Below are positions 1 through 11,643 of a stretch of 64,000 nucleotides of DNA, one piece after another. A program made the translations under genes and the position numbers. The notes beneath the pieces were generated by a model. That model was not told the DNA's origin. It did no database searches and saw only the letters and a list, made by a program, of their open reading frames with translations. Position 1 is the stretch's first letter; every line of letters begins with the position of its first letter. Source of the DNA: Hansfordia pulvinata (taxonomy: Eukaryota; Ascomycota; Sordariomycetes; Xylariales); assembly GCA_006538405.1 (NCBI GenBank), contig BJKQ01000003.1:3224001-3288000 (forward strand). Direction: 5' to 3'.

Positions 1-3000
1 CGTCGCAGCTAGAGTTTCCGAATTGGACTCAGCTTTGTCGTTCTCCTTTGCCGGCTCCCTTGCCTCGGATTCCGTTGCTGCGGGTGCCGGGGGGTCAGGT
101 GACACTTCTTGGTCTGACTCGGATGCTGCTGAATCAGATGCGGCTTCAGGCTTGGCCTCCTTGGCCTCATCCTTGGAAACTTCAGGCTCGGTATCTCCAG
201 GCGTTTGGTCCGATGATTCTGCTCCAGATGACGCTCCCTTGTCTGCGGGCTCCTCGACACTGGCTACCGGCTCAGCCGATGGAGTGGCCGCCAGCTCGTC
301 CGCCTTGGGAACGTCCTTGTCACTCTCAGCTGCTGGAGTGTCGACTCGAGTTGTACCCGGGTCGGTTTCTTGCTGTTCTGAAGAAGCGGGATCGCTTTCC
401 CGCTGAGGCTCGCTGGTGACCTCAGATACTTCGGAGCTACTGGGCCATGAACCGTGCTCAGAGCTATCGTCATCATCGTCCGCAGGAGCTTTGGGAGCAG
501 CTTGGTCATCAAGGGCTTTTTCAGATTCTGTCGTGAGCACTTCAACGGGCTCTCCTGTGACTGTCGCCTCGTCGCCAGCAGGTCGAGGCTCACATGACTT
601 CCCCTGAGAGTGACTTTCGCCTTGTTCCGTCTCATCTTCATTCGTGGCGGCGTTGGTAGCCTTGTCGCCATTGTCAGTGTTGTCGTCCTGTCCTGGTGTT
701 TCATTTGGTGTGGCTTCGGGTGCTTTGTCGTCTGAACCAGTATCGCTTGGCGCATCTTCAGCGGGGTCGGACTTCTCTTCCTGAGTGACTGCGTCGGGTG
801 GATCCGCCCCGTTAGCTGCGGCAGTTGATTCTGGGGCAGCGTCCACAAGCACTTCCGGCTCGGAGTCAACAGAGGACTCTTGCGTCGCAGGCTCGCCAGA
901 AGTCTTTTCGAGGCCAGAGGTAGATTCCTTTTCAATCGTGGAGTCCGGAGCTGGCTCGGAAGCCGCGGGACTCTCGGCTTCATCGGTCGCTGGTGTATCT
1001 GTAGGAGTCTCTTTGGATGCCTCGTTTATAGTCTTAGCGTTGTGCTCCTGGGCTTCGGGCGCCTTCTCCACTGCAGCTTCAGGGGAGGACTTTTGCTTCT
1101 GAGAGTCAGCCGAAGGCTGCTTTTCGTCGTGGGTCGGCTTCTCGGTCACAGTTTCGGGAGTTTCGTGCGCTGCTTTCTCAGGAGATGGGTCTGTTTCCAC
1201 TGCTTCCGGTGGGTTTTCTTCTGGGGGAGGTGTCTCTTTCGAGACAGAATCCTCTTTGTCATCGGCCTTCTCGGTGGTTGGAACATCAGACTCGGCTGTT
1301 TCCTTTTCCTCGGACACATTGTCGACCTCTTGCGAGTCCTTATTGGCTGTTGGTGCGTCTCCGTTAGAGATCCCCTTGGCCTCAAGGTTCTCGGGTGGTG
1401 AAATAGCTACAGGAGCTTCAGATGCGCTGGCTTCTTCGACTAAGTCTTTGCTACCAGCTGGTGCATCCTCGGGCAAGCTCTCTGCTTCCGGGGCTTCCTC
1501 TGGCTCGGGGCTTCTTTCGGCAGCTGCATCCTCTTCGGGCGGCGAGGAGGCATCTGCAGTGGGTGCCTCTGTCGCAGCAGGCTCCGTGGAGCCTGCTGAA
1601 GCCTGCTCTACTGGCCCCGTCGCAATAGGCTCTGCTTCAGAGGGTTTCTCAGTCGCTGTCCCTTCTTCTGGTGTGTCCGTGGCAGGCGACTCCTCTGCTG
1701 TCTCCTTTGCAGCCTCAGGGGGCTCGGTGGCCTTTTCCTCCGAACCAGCTTCGGTGGCCTCAGGCGCAGGCGCAGGGACCTCAGCCGGTGTTTCCGATTC
1801 GTCTTTGGGTGGCTCCTGATCGCCGTCCGTCTTGTCCTCGGATGGTCCGTCATTTGGTGGCTCGGGTACAGCATCGTCCTTGGTTTCTGAACTCGCCTCA
1901 GCGGCCGATGACTCAGTGGCAGGCTCTGCTGCCGGCTCGGCTGCAGCTTCGTCTTTCTTCTCCGGGGTGGTTTCCGCTGCCGGGGCTGGTGCGGGCTCAA
2001 GTGTGGGCTCGTCCTTCTTCTCGGCGGTGGCTTCGGCAGCTGGGGCTTCGGGGTCGGGATCCCGCGCAGACTCGGCCGGTAACTCTGTCGCGGGCTCCGT
2101 CGTGGGCTTCGTCGCGGGCTCCGTCGTGGGCTCCGTCGCGGGCTCGTCTTTCTTCTCAGAAGTGGCTTCCGCAGGTGGCGCTTCAGGGGCAGGCTCCTGC
2201 GCAGCCTCGGCCGGCGACTCCGTCGCGGGCTCGTCTTTCTTCTCAGAAGTGCCCTCTGCAGCTGGCGCTTCAGGGACGGGGCCCTGCGCGGGCTCTTGAG
2301 GCGTTTCTTCCGAGGCGGCCGCGTTGGGCTCTGCTGGGGGGTCCTCATTGGCCTCTGGGGGATCGGTATTCTCCGGTGCAGGGGCGTCCTCCTTCTTCCC
2401 CTCGGGCGGCGCGACCTCGGCGGCCTCTTGCGGGGCAGCTTCGGCCTCGCGAGCAGGCGCATTTGTATCTTTCACAGGCTCGGAGGTGGCGGGCTCCTCG
2501 GGTTTTGTCTCTTCAGTCGTCGGCACAGGTGGCGTGGGGGGCTTTTCGGATGCGAGACCTTTAGGCTCGGCTCTGGCTTTGGTTGGCGACGGCGGCGCGC
2601 TGTCATCGGACTTGCTTTTCTTGGAAGATTTCTTGGACTTGTCTGGAGATTTGTCGTGTTTCTCTGCGGCCTTATCGGCCTTCTCCTTCGCCTTCTCTTT
2701 CTGCTTGTCCTTCTCCTTTGCGTTCTTGGCCTTCTTCTTTGATTGCGGACTTGAAGGCTCCTCTTCAGGGTCCGCCTCGGGTTGGGGTGGGGCGGCCGGT
2801 GCCTCGGGCTCAGGCTCCTCGGCCTTCTTGCCCTTGGACTTCTTCTTCTTGTCTTTCTTCTTGGACTGCGGAGACTGAGGCGATGCGTCTACCTGCGGAG
2901 CGCCAGATGACGGGCCGCCTTCTTCTCCGTCACCTTCTGCGCCGCTGTATTCGCCTGAGGACAGGGGCATTAGCGGTTGCAACATCCACGCGGCGACGAC

Positions 3001-3147
3001 GACTAAGCACTAACCTTCATATTGACCGTCCTCGAATGGATCGGGCTGGCCATAATATCTCACATTGTCGAAGTTTGAATACTGGACGTGGCCATAAACG
3101 TCGCCTCTCACTGCACAGTAAGAGACGTCTTCCTCCTCGTCATTCAT
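1..3147 (-). CDS. Very large Glu/Ala/Pro/Lys-rich low-complexity protein, 5' part only
   Basis: The start codon is at 3147-3145. Exon 1 is 3147-3015. The intron is 3014-2955, with donor GTTAGT, branch-like GCTAATG and acceptor CCTCAG. Exon 2 runs from 2954 past the window edge without a stop, so at least about 1,029 codons are visible. The first 45 residues are acidic and Tyr-rich (MNDEEEDVSY). A Lys-rich tract follows, with repeated SPQSKKK and DKKKK motifs. From about residue 230 the chain is almost only E, A, P, S, T, D and K, with imperfect 29-residue repeats ending in EKKDEP. No globular domain, signal peptide or membrane segment is visible. Very large fungal proteins of this composition are sometimes annotated as involucrin-repeat proteins. 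That is a loose resemblance and the function is unknown. The plus-strand Ser/Ala-rich open frames here are its antisense shadow. Confidence 0.75.
1936..2320 (-). repeat. Imperfect tandem coding repeats (about 29 codons, plus 15-nt subrepeats)
   Basis: Within the Glu/Ala/Pro-rich gene, units built on TCGTCTTTCTTCTC recur at about 1949, 2006, 2142 and 2230. The last two are nearly identical over some 87 nt. Between 2095 and 2145 a 15-nt unit alternating GTCGCGGGCTCC and GTCGTGGGCTCC is repeated, giving Glu-Pro-Ala/Thr-Thr-type pentapeptides. Unit lengths are multiples of three, so the frame is kept. Confidence 0.8.
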
Positions 3148-6100
3148 GGTATCGGATCTCTTGCTAAGAGCAGTGTGTGGGGGCCGTCACCCCAAGACGT
3201 CGCCGAAATATTTACACTAGGGTGGCGGATGGGTGTGGTAGCCGCTGGTCGGATTGGGTAGAGTGCTACTGGGAACTGGGTATCGTAACGGTGTGTGGGC
3301 AAATATCATACAACAGGTGGTATCAAGACTATCAGACAACGAAGAGGCAGGGCAAAGGCGGCAAGGGGTTTACTTGTGCATGGGGATCACAGCTCGAGAT
3401 GGGGAAGGGGTGCTCGAGAGGCGGGAGAGCAAGATATGTGAGGGGGATGGGCCATCGCTGACGAGCGGAAGGATCACACGGCAATACGGAGAACGGTCAG
3501 AAGCAGACGTGCAGCCCGGGGATTGTGCGTGCGTCTGTGTGGGTGCCTCAATGTTGTGTGCCTCAATGTTGTGTGCCTCAATGTTGTGTGCCCGGGCGTG
3601 TGCGTGGGCGTGTGTGACGTTGAGACCCTCAGGCACAAGCCCCGTCCCGCACCAGGGAGAACTGAGGCAAGCATGGCTGGACGGAAACTACCCCACGCAT
3701 TGGGCTTCGCATGGCAGAGACGGCGGGCAGGCGAAATCACGGTTGCGGCGGAGCATGATTGGTCGCGGGGCGGGGACTGGGGCCACGTCGCGATGGGGTT
3801 GGGCTATCCATGGAAGAGACTGGCGGGCGACGAGGAGGTTCCATTAAACCCAGGTGGACGGCAACAATGCAGAGGTACGAAACAGGCAGCCCATGGCGGC
3901 CCAAAAAGCCTCGCGATCGGGGCCAGGGCAGGCCGAGGGCGTGCCAGAGCGGCGGGCGGTCGGTGGGCGCGTTCGGTGGGCGGTCGTCAGCGTGCAAGTC
4001 CACAAGTCAAGCGGCTGCATAGTCGACCGGCCTGGGCGGGGAGCAGCCAAAGACAGGCGAGCCAGGTCAGATGCCAGTGCTGACAGGGCACACAAGACGA
4101 GACGAGCGGCAGGACACGACACGAGCGTCCCATGTGTGCGTGCCATCTGGCGCGGGTAAGATGCATGAAGGCAACATTGAAATGTCCGGGGCCTACCATT
4201 GTGCAGGGCGGTTTGTGAGTCGGGAGGCGTTGGGCTTCAAGAAGCCCTCCCCCTATCAGGACCGTGGGCAGAGGCAGGCAGAGACAGGCGCTGGGCAGGG
4301 ACGACGGTTCCTGGATCGACGGCAAGTGCATGTGTGTGTGTTTGTGTGCGTGGGCAGGGCAGGGCGGGATCGGCCCTGGTGCAGTGCAGGGTGCATCCGT
4401 GACGTGGTCGACGTTTGGCGGCGCCGGGCAGGCCATCCTTGCATCCGAGCCATCCAGGGCCGGCGACAGCCCTGGCGGGTGGGGCGAGGGCGCAGGAAAC
4501 GTTTTTGATTAGAGCCGTGTAAATACAAGCGGCAGAGATTGAGCAAATATGCGCCGGCGTCGGGTTGCGTCATTTTCGCAGGGCGATGGGGACGAGGCCA
4601 TTGCTGCAGCAGGCGGCAGTCGAGGGCCACCGGCTCGTGAGGGGAGGGGCCGACTAGAGCGGCGTCGGTGGTGGACGTGGACGGGGTCGTTCGTTGGTGC
4701 ACCCAGCATTTGTGCGTGCGGGCAAGTGGGAGAGTGGGCGACGTGGGCGAGTGGGCGTGTGGGCAGCGGGATGTGTGGCTGGCTGGATGGATGGGGTTTT
4801 GCTTGATTTGCTGTGCGTCTGATGTGTGGGTTTACCTACTTGCGATAGGTTGAAGGCACACAGCATACGAGTACCTAGGTCCGTGGAAAGGGCGGAGAGG
4901 GAAGGCGCGCGGGGGAAAGGGGGTTTGCTCTCGTCGGCGCTTGATAGGCAGGCGCGCACAATCTCAACCAACGGCGGGCAGAGGCAGCGGCTCCTTCCCC
5001 AAGATCGCCAGCCCCGGGCGCAGGACGCAACTGCCACTCATCCATCGATGCACTCAGGTACCTTAGGTACGAGTACCAAGCAGCCCTATAGGAGGCAATG
5101 GAGGGCTATAGGACACAGGCCACCACCGCCTGCACCACCACCTTCGTCGGGTCTTGGATCATCATGGCTGTCTGTCCTCGGTGGAACTTGGATTACCTCA
5201 GGCACTTACCCACTTAAGCTTCTTCCATGAAGTGACTACCTATCTATAGCACGGCTGATTCCTGCACTCGGATCGCTTTCTGGTTGCGGGTGCGCGCTCG
5301 GCTGTTACAGGTTGATCACTTGTCTGGTGAAGAGACATTGTCTCCCTCCCGAAGAGAGCAGGCTATTCTCACTTACACGGGCTGGCTGGCTGCCCAAGAT
5401 CATTGAGCATTGCCTGCTGGGGAAAAGGAATCAAAGCCGGAAAGGTGAAACCGGTCCCAACTCGTCACTTTCATGTGCCCATTTTGTAACTTCTCAGATG
5501 GATGGACAGCCTGGCGCGGTCCACAACCGCCACATACGAGTCTTCGTACAGCCTCCCCAAAGGACAAGAACCGACAGAGAGGATGATGAGTCCTCGCACT
5601 CACTAGGTATGCGAGACACCGCAAACACGCCCATGGACTCGAGGTTCCTGCAACCCGGCAAGTGCCTTGTCGCGGGCCCTCGCCTCGACTCGGCTCGGCT
5701 CAACCCCCCCACTCGGGACTCGGACGCGTTCGCTCATCTCCGTGCTCAGCCAACAAGAGCAAGAGCGGATACATTTGGCAATGATAGCTCTCCTGCTTCA
5801 ACAGCTGCGTACGTGGGACTACGAGTAATGTACCAACTCGGCCGCGATGGCAGCACACCACAGCGCAGCACGGCAGATATGGGCACAGAAGCACGCAGAC
5901 GCAGGCTCCCATGGCTACAACCCGGACGGCTGACGCGCAGTGCCCCTACATCCGTCCCATGCGTCGATCCGCCCAATCAACTCCCCCTCGAGCCTGCGAT
6001 CGCTGCGTTGGCACGACGAGTGCCATTACGCAGGCCCGAGGACTCGCTTTCCATACACGCACATACACATGTGTGCCAGCAGCGGAGCTGATGACTTGCG

Positions 6101-6885
6101 TGCTTCACGCTTGCCTGCCTTTCTGGCTGTACTCGGGTGCCCACCCAATTCCTTCTCTTGCATACAATACACACCGTGGCTGCGTGCAAGTCGTCTGCCG
6201 CGCTTACTACCTCACCTACATACGATGCTCGGCCACAGGCAGGCAGCGGCGGGATGCAGCAGTCCCGACATGTGCCGGAAAGCTGCCCGTCTCGTACTGA
6301 CGACCACCGCGATCGCGAGACCGCGACCGCGTCTGGCGGGAACACCACCGCGCATGGAAGGTTTTGGTCTCCTGCGCCGGCCAACCTGTCTTCCTCGTCA
6401 GACGCCGCGCGCGATACGCACCGCCAGACGTAGGGAGCTCACGACTCACGAGTAGTTGCTTCTATGTTTGAGACTCTGAGGCCAGTGCATCTTGTACTCT
6501 TCTGCGAATACTCACTGGCCCGGAGCGGCGGTTTTTGGGGAGCGGTTGGGACACGCCTGGGCCGCCGGCGCGGGCCGGTGTTGGCTGAGCGAACCCGCAG
6601 CCGGGCCTCTCTCTCGGTCCCGAAAGCCAAAAAGCCTCTTCCCACCTCATCTCGCACAGGGTGTCCTTTGCTGAACGCTGGCCCTTTCGGACCCGGCAGC
6701 AGGCGGCGGGTACGAGTGCTCTCGCCCGTCTGGTCGGTGAACGTTCTGGTGTAGCAACCAAATCTTGCCATCCGATGTCTCGTCTCTCCAGTCCGTGTGA
6801 ATCATAACTCCTTCAAGATATCTTCACCGTCGTCCTGCCACTACAACATCCACCGTGAACGCATCCGCGACAGGACCTCACAGCC
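3148..6885. other. Intergenic spacer of 3.7 kb between divergent genes
   Basis: No convincing gene is visible. Open frames on both strands are short and lack domain-like sequence and splice support. The spacer holds a 15-nt triplet repeat near 3.55 kb, GT-rich stretches near 4.33 kb and one TACCTTAGGTAC element near 5.06 kb. It must contain the promoters of the leftward low-complexity gene and the rightward DUF1772 gene. Confidence 0.6.
3544..3588. repeat. Three perfect tandem copies of a 15-nt unit
   Basis: The unit TGCCTCAATGTTGTG is repeated three times without mismatch. It lies about 400 nt upstream of the start codon of the leftward low-complexity gene. It is probably a minisatellite. 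Confidence 0.9.
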
Positions 6886-7869
6886 ATGGACGCGGACTTC
6901 TCGACAGCAGCGACGACCCTCGCAAAGGTCGTCGGGCTGGCCTCAGCGACTTTCATGACAGGTGCGTACGAGTCGAAAGCATCAAGCAACCCCCTGCATC
7001 TTCCCCCCTTTCAGAGAACTTCTCCCGAGACCGAAAACACAATGCATGCACCTATGCCTCGCGAACGGAGACTAATCACGAAAGACGCCGGTCGAGCACT
7101 CACTCTCGCCAAATTCCAGGCTACACCTACGCCCTGTCGCGCGTCCTGGTCCCGACCGTCCTGCGCCACCAGCACGCCGGCACCACCAGCGCCTCCGCGC
7201 GCGAGCTCACGGCCCTCGCGCAGTGGCGCCACGCCTACGTCGACGCCTTCCTCGTCGCCCGCACCTGCTCCGCCGCCCAGCTGCTCTCCTTCGCCTGGCT
7301 GCTGCTGCTGCAGCACGCCTCGCCCCGTGCTCGCGCCCGCGCCGGCCCGCCTGCGGGGGGCCTAACCCCCGTCGCGCCGTCGCCGTCGCCGTCGCCGCCC
7401 TCTACGCCGCCGCCCTCCTCCTCGCCGCCACCGGCCCCCTGTACGCCCTGACCCTGCTACGCCGAACGAACGGCGCCCTGTGCATCCGCGCCCGCCGCCT
7501 GGTCGGGCCGTACCTGGCGGGCGGCAGCGTCGGAAGCACCGGCTCTTTGCTGCCTGGGGTCAGCGACCCGGGAGATGAGGGGGGGCGCGAGGAGGAAAGG
7601 GAGGAAAGGGGGGAGAGGGGGAGGCAGAAGCGAGGGAAGCAGACGGGCGAAATCAACAGAAGGGGGGGGCCGTGAGCCCAGAGGCCGCGCCGCCACCCCT
7701 CACGTACTCGGTGGGCGACGCGGCCAGCATCGACCGCGAGGGCCGCGATCCCCGGTTCCGCCGGACCGACGCCCTCATCGCCCGTTGGGGCTGGCACAAC
7801 CGCGTGCGCGCCGCCATCATGGCCGTGGGCGCGCTGTGCGGGGCCCTCGCCGTCGCCCTCGACACCTGA
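6886..7869 (+). CDS. DUF1772 (anthrone-oxygenase-like) membrane protein, apparent frameshift
   Basis: Three exons fit: 6886-6961, 7120-7558 and 7660-7869. The ATG is 6886 and the stop is at 7867-7869. The layout matches fungal DUF1772 proteins: a first helix with Gly/Ala face (about residues 8-30, ending TGYTYALSR), a second (AQLLSFAWLLLLQ), a third (ALYAAALLLAATGPLYAL) followed by LLRRTN, and a C-terminal segment with W-G-W-H-N-R-V-R before the last helix. Some family members are anthrone oxygenases in aromatic polyketide pathways, but most are uncharacterised. No polyketide synthase is nearby, so no pathway is claimed. Exons total 725 nt, one short of a whole frame. The frame must change between about 7322 and 7370, most simply by one missing G in the G6 run at 7355-7360. 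Corrected, the protein is 241 aa. Confidence 0.75.
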
Positions 7870-8645
7870 TCTGATGATGTGAGGCTGTCTTTTGGCCGGG
7901 ATGGAGAGCCGGGGGGGGGGGGGGGGTCTTTCTGTCGCCGAGTCTCGATTCTGGGTGATCGTAAGTGGAGCGGGTGCAGGTATCTTGGGAATCGGCCTTG
8001 TGGGCACGTCAAGGGGGTAGCCGACCTAAGTCTCGGGCCTCTGTTTGGTCTGTGGCCACAATCCTGGCATCGCAAGTTCATGCAGGCGCCCCGGCTTGTC
8101 CAAAGAGGTCAGATATAAGCTAGCTTAGTTAATGGTGTTCGGATGATGTGAGGGACGACAACATGGCCCTCGTAAGCGCCGTGGCGCGCGCACCGTCAAC
8201 GCAGAAGTACGTGTAATTATTCTTGTAATTCGTTTGTTTCGTGGCTGTTCGCCCAATCGGCTTCGCAACAAATACAGCGATTCTCTAGATACGCAACCCG
8301 CCTCACAATAACCAGTCTTCTGAAGCCCGACCAACCAAGGATATTGGGGCAGGCATGGCTGTCGTCTGCTCCAGAGGCTCTGGTGGTGTGATTGAGCACA
8401 CCCTGATCCAAAATCCCGACCCGTAAACGCCAACGCCAAAAGTGGTGGTAAATCTCTGTGGTGGATGCAGTGAATGGATTCGTGGGGATTTCGCGTTCGG
8501 ACCGCCGCTCGCATTTGGTGCGTTGTACAGGCACTCAGCGCCAATGTGCCGCGACGTTCCAGTTGAGAAAAAACCACGCGCCGTAAGGCTATGCTGTGTT
8601 CGCGCTCGAGTATCCTCCTAACAATTCGAATGGCAGCGCCGCCTC
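7870..8645. other. Intergenic spacer between convergent genes, with a G16 run
   Basis: Both flanking genes end here, so it holds two 3' UTRs. A run of 16 G lies at 7911-7926. No further gene is seen. Confidence 0.6.
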
Positions 8646-9530
8646 TTACATGGCCATTTCGGCCTGCAACTTTCGGAGTTCCTCTTCCTCGTCGTCCTCG
8701 GCAACTGCTTGCTGCTTTTGCGGGACTGTTCCGAATGTGTCAGCATGGAAGGGTAGACTGATGCACACCAGGGCCGGGGCTTACTCTCGCTGTGCCCAGC
8801 AGCGGGCATTCTGTGAATGGCATCCGACACCGGAACGGAGCCCGAGTTCAGCATTTGCTCGTCGAGCTGTTCCTGCTGCATTTGCTCCAGCTCGTCTTCC
8901 AGGTCCATGTCGTCGACGGGCTCTCCGATCGTGCTGTTGGTGATGGCATCCGAAATTTCGGCGCTCAACTGGTTGTGCTCGCGAAGTTTGTCCCTGCGGC
9001 GGGAGGTTAGCAGAGGATGACGCATGGGCGATGGTGGGCTTGATCCATACATGGTTTCGTCGACCTTTTCGGGCGTAAGCTTTCCGTGTATCACCTTCAT
9101 GGCATCGCCGGCTCTCTCCATGGCGGCCAAGGTCTCCCTGTTGATGTTGGCCGACTCGATGGCATTGATCTGCTGCTCCAGAGTGCCGATCTGGGCCGTC
9201 GTTTGCTCCAGACTTTGTTCGTGAGCCTTCTTCCTCCGCAGCGCGGCTTTGGCAGCTATTGGGCAGGGGACGCGTCAGTCGGGTTTGCGCACTCGGCCAG
9301 ATGGCGCGCCGGTTCGAAGCTAAGATAGCCCAGGTAGACGTACCGTTCTTATTTGAGTTGACGTTCTTCCGGGCGATATTGTCCTGTTCCTCCATCTGGG
9401 TCATGAGGTGTTTCTCGCGCTTGGTCAGCATGTCGAGCTGTGATCGCAACCCCAGAATGGCATTCTTGGGGCTGTCCTTCTTCTTCTGGGCGGCGCCGCC
9501 ACCGGCGAACCAGCTCCAGACGCCCGACAT
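8646..9530 (-). CDS. SNF7: ESCRT-III subunit Snf7/Vps32
   Basis: Snf7 polymerises on endosomal membranes to drive cargo sorting and membrane scission into multivesicular bodies. It also acts in pH signalling in fungi. Four exons are supported: 9530-9344, 9255-9051, 8993-8785 and 8725-8646, totalling 681 nt and 226 aa, the usual family length. Recognisable parts are the N-terminus MSGVWSWFAGG, the basic first helix (LRSQLDMLTKREKHL), the second helix with EQQINAIESANINRETLAAM, the acidic segment after IGEPVDDMDLEDELEQM, and a C-terminal MIT-interacting helix (EEELRKLQAEMAM). Introns have clean GTACGT, GTATGG and GTAAGC donors. The gene is convergent with the DUF1772 gene. Identity is close to certain from the ordered family motifs. 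Confidence 0.95.
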
Positions 9531-11140
9531 GTTGATGTTGATGGTGATGCACTCGTGGCTGAGGGTTGATCGAGGGCGTGGCGGGGCGGACGTCCTGGCG
9601 CCGGAACGGTGGGGTTTTGGCGAGTAAGCAGGGCGCAACTCGAGGGCTGCAGGTGAGGTTGGGCAAGCCCAGGTCGGACCAGGTCAAGGTTTGTTGGGTT
9701 GTCGCGTCGGGTTGGGTCGAGTGGTGATGGAGTCAAGTTGTGCGGTGTGGCGAGATGCAAGTGGGAAGCTGGGAGGGCCAGCTGGGTTGGCGGGGTAGCG
9801 GGTGGATGGTCAGGCGGCTCCGTGGGCGGGCAGGGTGCTGCGAGCGAGGTACTTTGGTTGTACGGGTGTCGGGCGGTGGGTGTCAGAGCAGGTACTCGAC
9901 CCCGGCGTCTGGGCTGTGGACTCGTCAAGTGGAAGGGTCTGTGGGAGGCGTCGCAGTGTCGTGACCGGCTCAGGTGAGATTCGGGACGGGGGTGAGGGGG
10001 ACGGGAGGCCTGGGTGATGAGGAGACGAGTTCATATCAGGTGGTTTAGGGACGTGCAGCCGCCTGGCCCGACTTGAGGCAGCAACTTGGGCTGATGGGCG
10101 AATGAGGTGTTGCGCCTTGTCACGGGCGCAGTCGCTTGCACCACGAGTCGCTACCTAACCTAAAGTACGGGTGAAGGTGGTAGTCAGGTAGGTACCTAGA
10201 CCTAGGAAGGGACGTGCGTCTGGCGCCGACTGTCGCGTGACAGCCCCACGACCCGGCCAGACAGCCGTCGTTCTAGCGGCTGGACAAGTACCGCTACCTT
10301 GGAGATGATGTAACTGCGCTTGATCGGGCGGAGGGTTCCGGCTCCTCAACTGCCTCCTGGCCCAGGTAAGGACAGTTCCCAGTGACCAGGACAACCCCCT
10401 AACTTAGAGACTCGAATAGGGACCCTGGACGGCTATTGTCATCCAGTCGTCCACCACTCACCCATCAACGACACATTTGCATTGTCGAGCGTCGTGGATC
10501 TCTTCTCGACCTATGCAAGAGCAACTCTAGGGGTGTTTTCAAAGGATAGCGCGGCATCGAAATCGCCCACCGAGGTATTTCATCTGGCAATCGACGCCTC
10601 CAGAAGCTGTGCAGGTACGTCCATGGACCGAGTTGTGTGGCACCCGAGAACTGACAGGAAACTGACGGTAGCAACTGGACCTGAGAGCAGCAGTGTCGAA
10701 CATTTGCCAACCACCCAACCGGCGCCAAACGATAGATCTCCGATCAGGGCAAGAAAGTACATCCTTGTCTTACGAGGCACATTCCTTGGGTCACTGCCAC
10801 ATGTAGTCAACCAATGGCCAGCTCTACTCATCCCGGCTGAGTCCATGAATGTTTACGAACCCCCTTTGTCATTGCAATATCCGCCCCACCTTGTGGCCCT
10901 TTTTTGCTGCATGCCATTCTTGCAGCAACACAAGTGGACGGGACGGACCTACGTGTCTACCAGCAGATCTGGCGTGTATATTCTGTCTACACAGAGTGTC
11001 CCAACAATCCGAGCCAGCCAGCTGTCTGGGTATTCCGTCCTCTGGAGTCTGAGTCTCTTCCCTCATTAAGCCCACTTACAGCAGTTTGCACGACCCAGTG
11101 TGCACCCGCTTCCCAAGGCGGCATAGGTACCGTCTTCTTC
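9531..11140. other. Intergenic spacer of 1.6 kb
   Basis: This is the divergent promoter region of SNF7 (leftward) and the TEN1-like gene (rightward). The first 500 nt downstream of 9.6 kb are GT/GC-rich. A cluster of TACCT/AGGTA elements lies at 10.15-10.21 kb. A 195-codon open frame at 10482-11069 starts at TTG and has no recognisable domain, so it was not called. Confidence 0.5.
10151..10207. repeat. TACCTA/TAGGTA repeat cluster
   Basis: Several partly overlapping copies of ACCTA and AGGTAGGTACCTAG occur in both orientations. They form short palindromes around GGTACC and CCTAGG. Similar clusters recur only in spacers and introns of this window. Confidence 0.8.
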
Positions 11141-11643
11141 ATGTCTAACGGTCCGCTGCCCTCGACAAGGTGTCTCATATCTGGCCTCCCACGCCACCAA
11201 GTAGGAGACAAAGTTCGTCTTCTTGGATGGTAAGCTTCCCACAATGAGCCGCCGGTTTGCTCCTTTCAACCCGGGGCAAAGTCTTCAACCTTGGAAGCTG
11301 GCTAATACTCCGAAGCGTTGTTTCATACGACACAACTACCGCGAGATTGACAATTGAGCACCGATATCCGGCACAGAGTCAGGTGCAGGCCGTGATTGAT
11401 GTCGCTCTGCTACTTCAGAACCTCAAAGTTGAGCAGACAGACTATGGCCAATGGGTCAACGTCATTGGCTATGTCACATCAAAAGGGAACCGAGCATCCT
11501 CGGACAGCCAAAACAAGCCAAGCTCAGGTAGTCAAGTTGTCGGCATCCAGGCCTTGGTGTTGTGGGCTGCCCAAGGACTAGATATTGGCTCCTATGAAGA
11601 GAGTTTCGCCACAACTGGTCTGCTCGGACCAGATTCCGTTTGA
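11141..11643 (+). CDS. TEN1: CST telomere-capping complex subunit Ten1-like OB-fold protein
   Basis: There are two exons, 11141-11229 and 11316-11643 (417 nt, 138 aa). The donor is GTAAGC and the branch-like GCTAATAC at 11301 sits just ahead of the CGAAG acceptor. The first exon encodes LPSTRCLISGLPRHQVGDKVRLLG, read as two parts across a conserved loop. The second opens CVVSYDTTTARLTIEHRYP and carries LLLQNLKVEQTDYGQWVNVIGYV and the QALVLWAAQGLDI strand. This order matches the single OB-fold of fungal Ten1, which works with Stn1 and Cdc13/Ctc1 in telomere C-strand fill-in and end protection. The match is by recognised motif order, not by alignment. The gene sits alone in a spacer of lower GC content and is easily missed because of its short first exon. 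Confidence 0.82.

Noticed and set aside
10482..11069. 195-codon frame upstream of TEN1
   Set aside because: It starts at TTG, shows no family resemblance and ends in sequence that looks like leader of TEN1.
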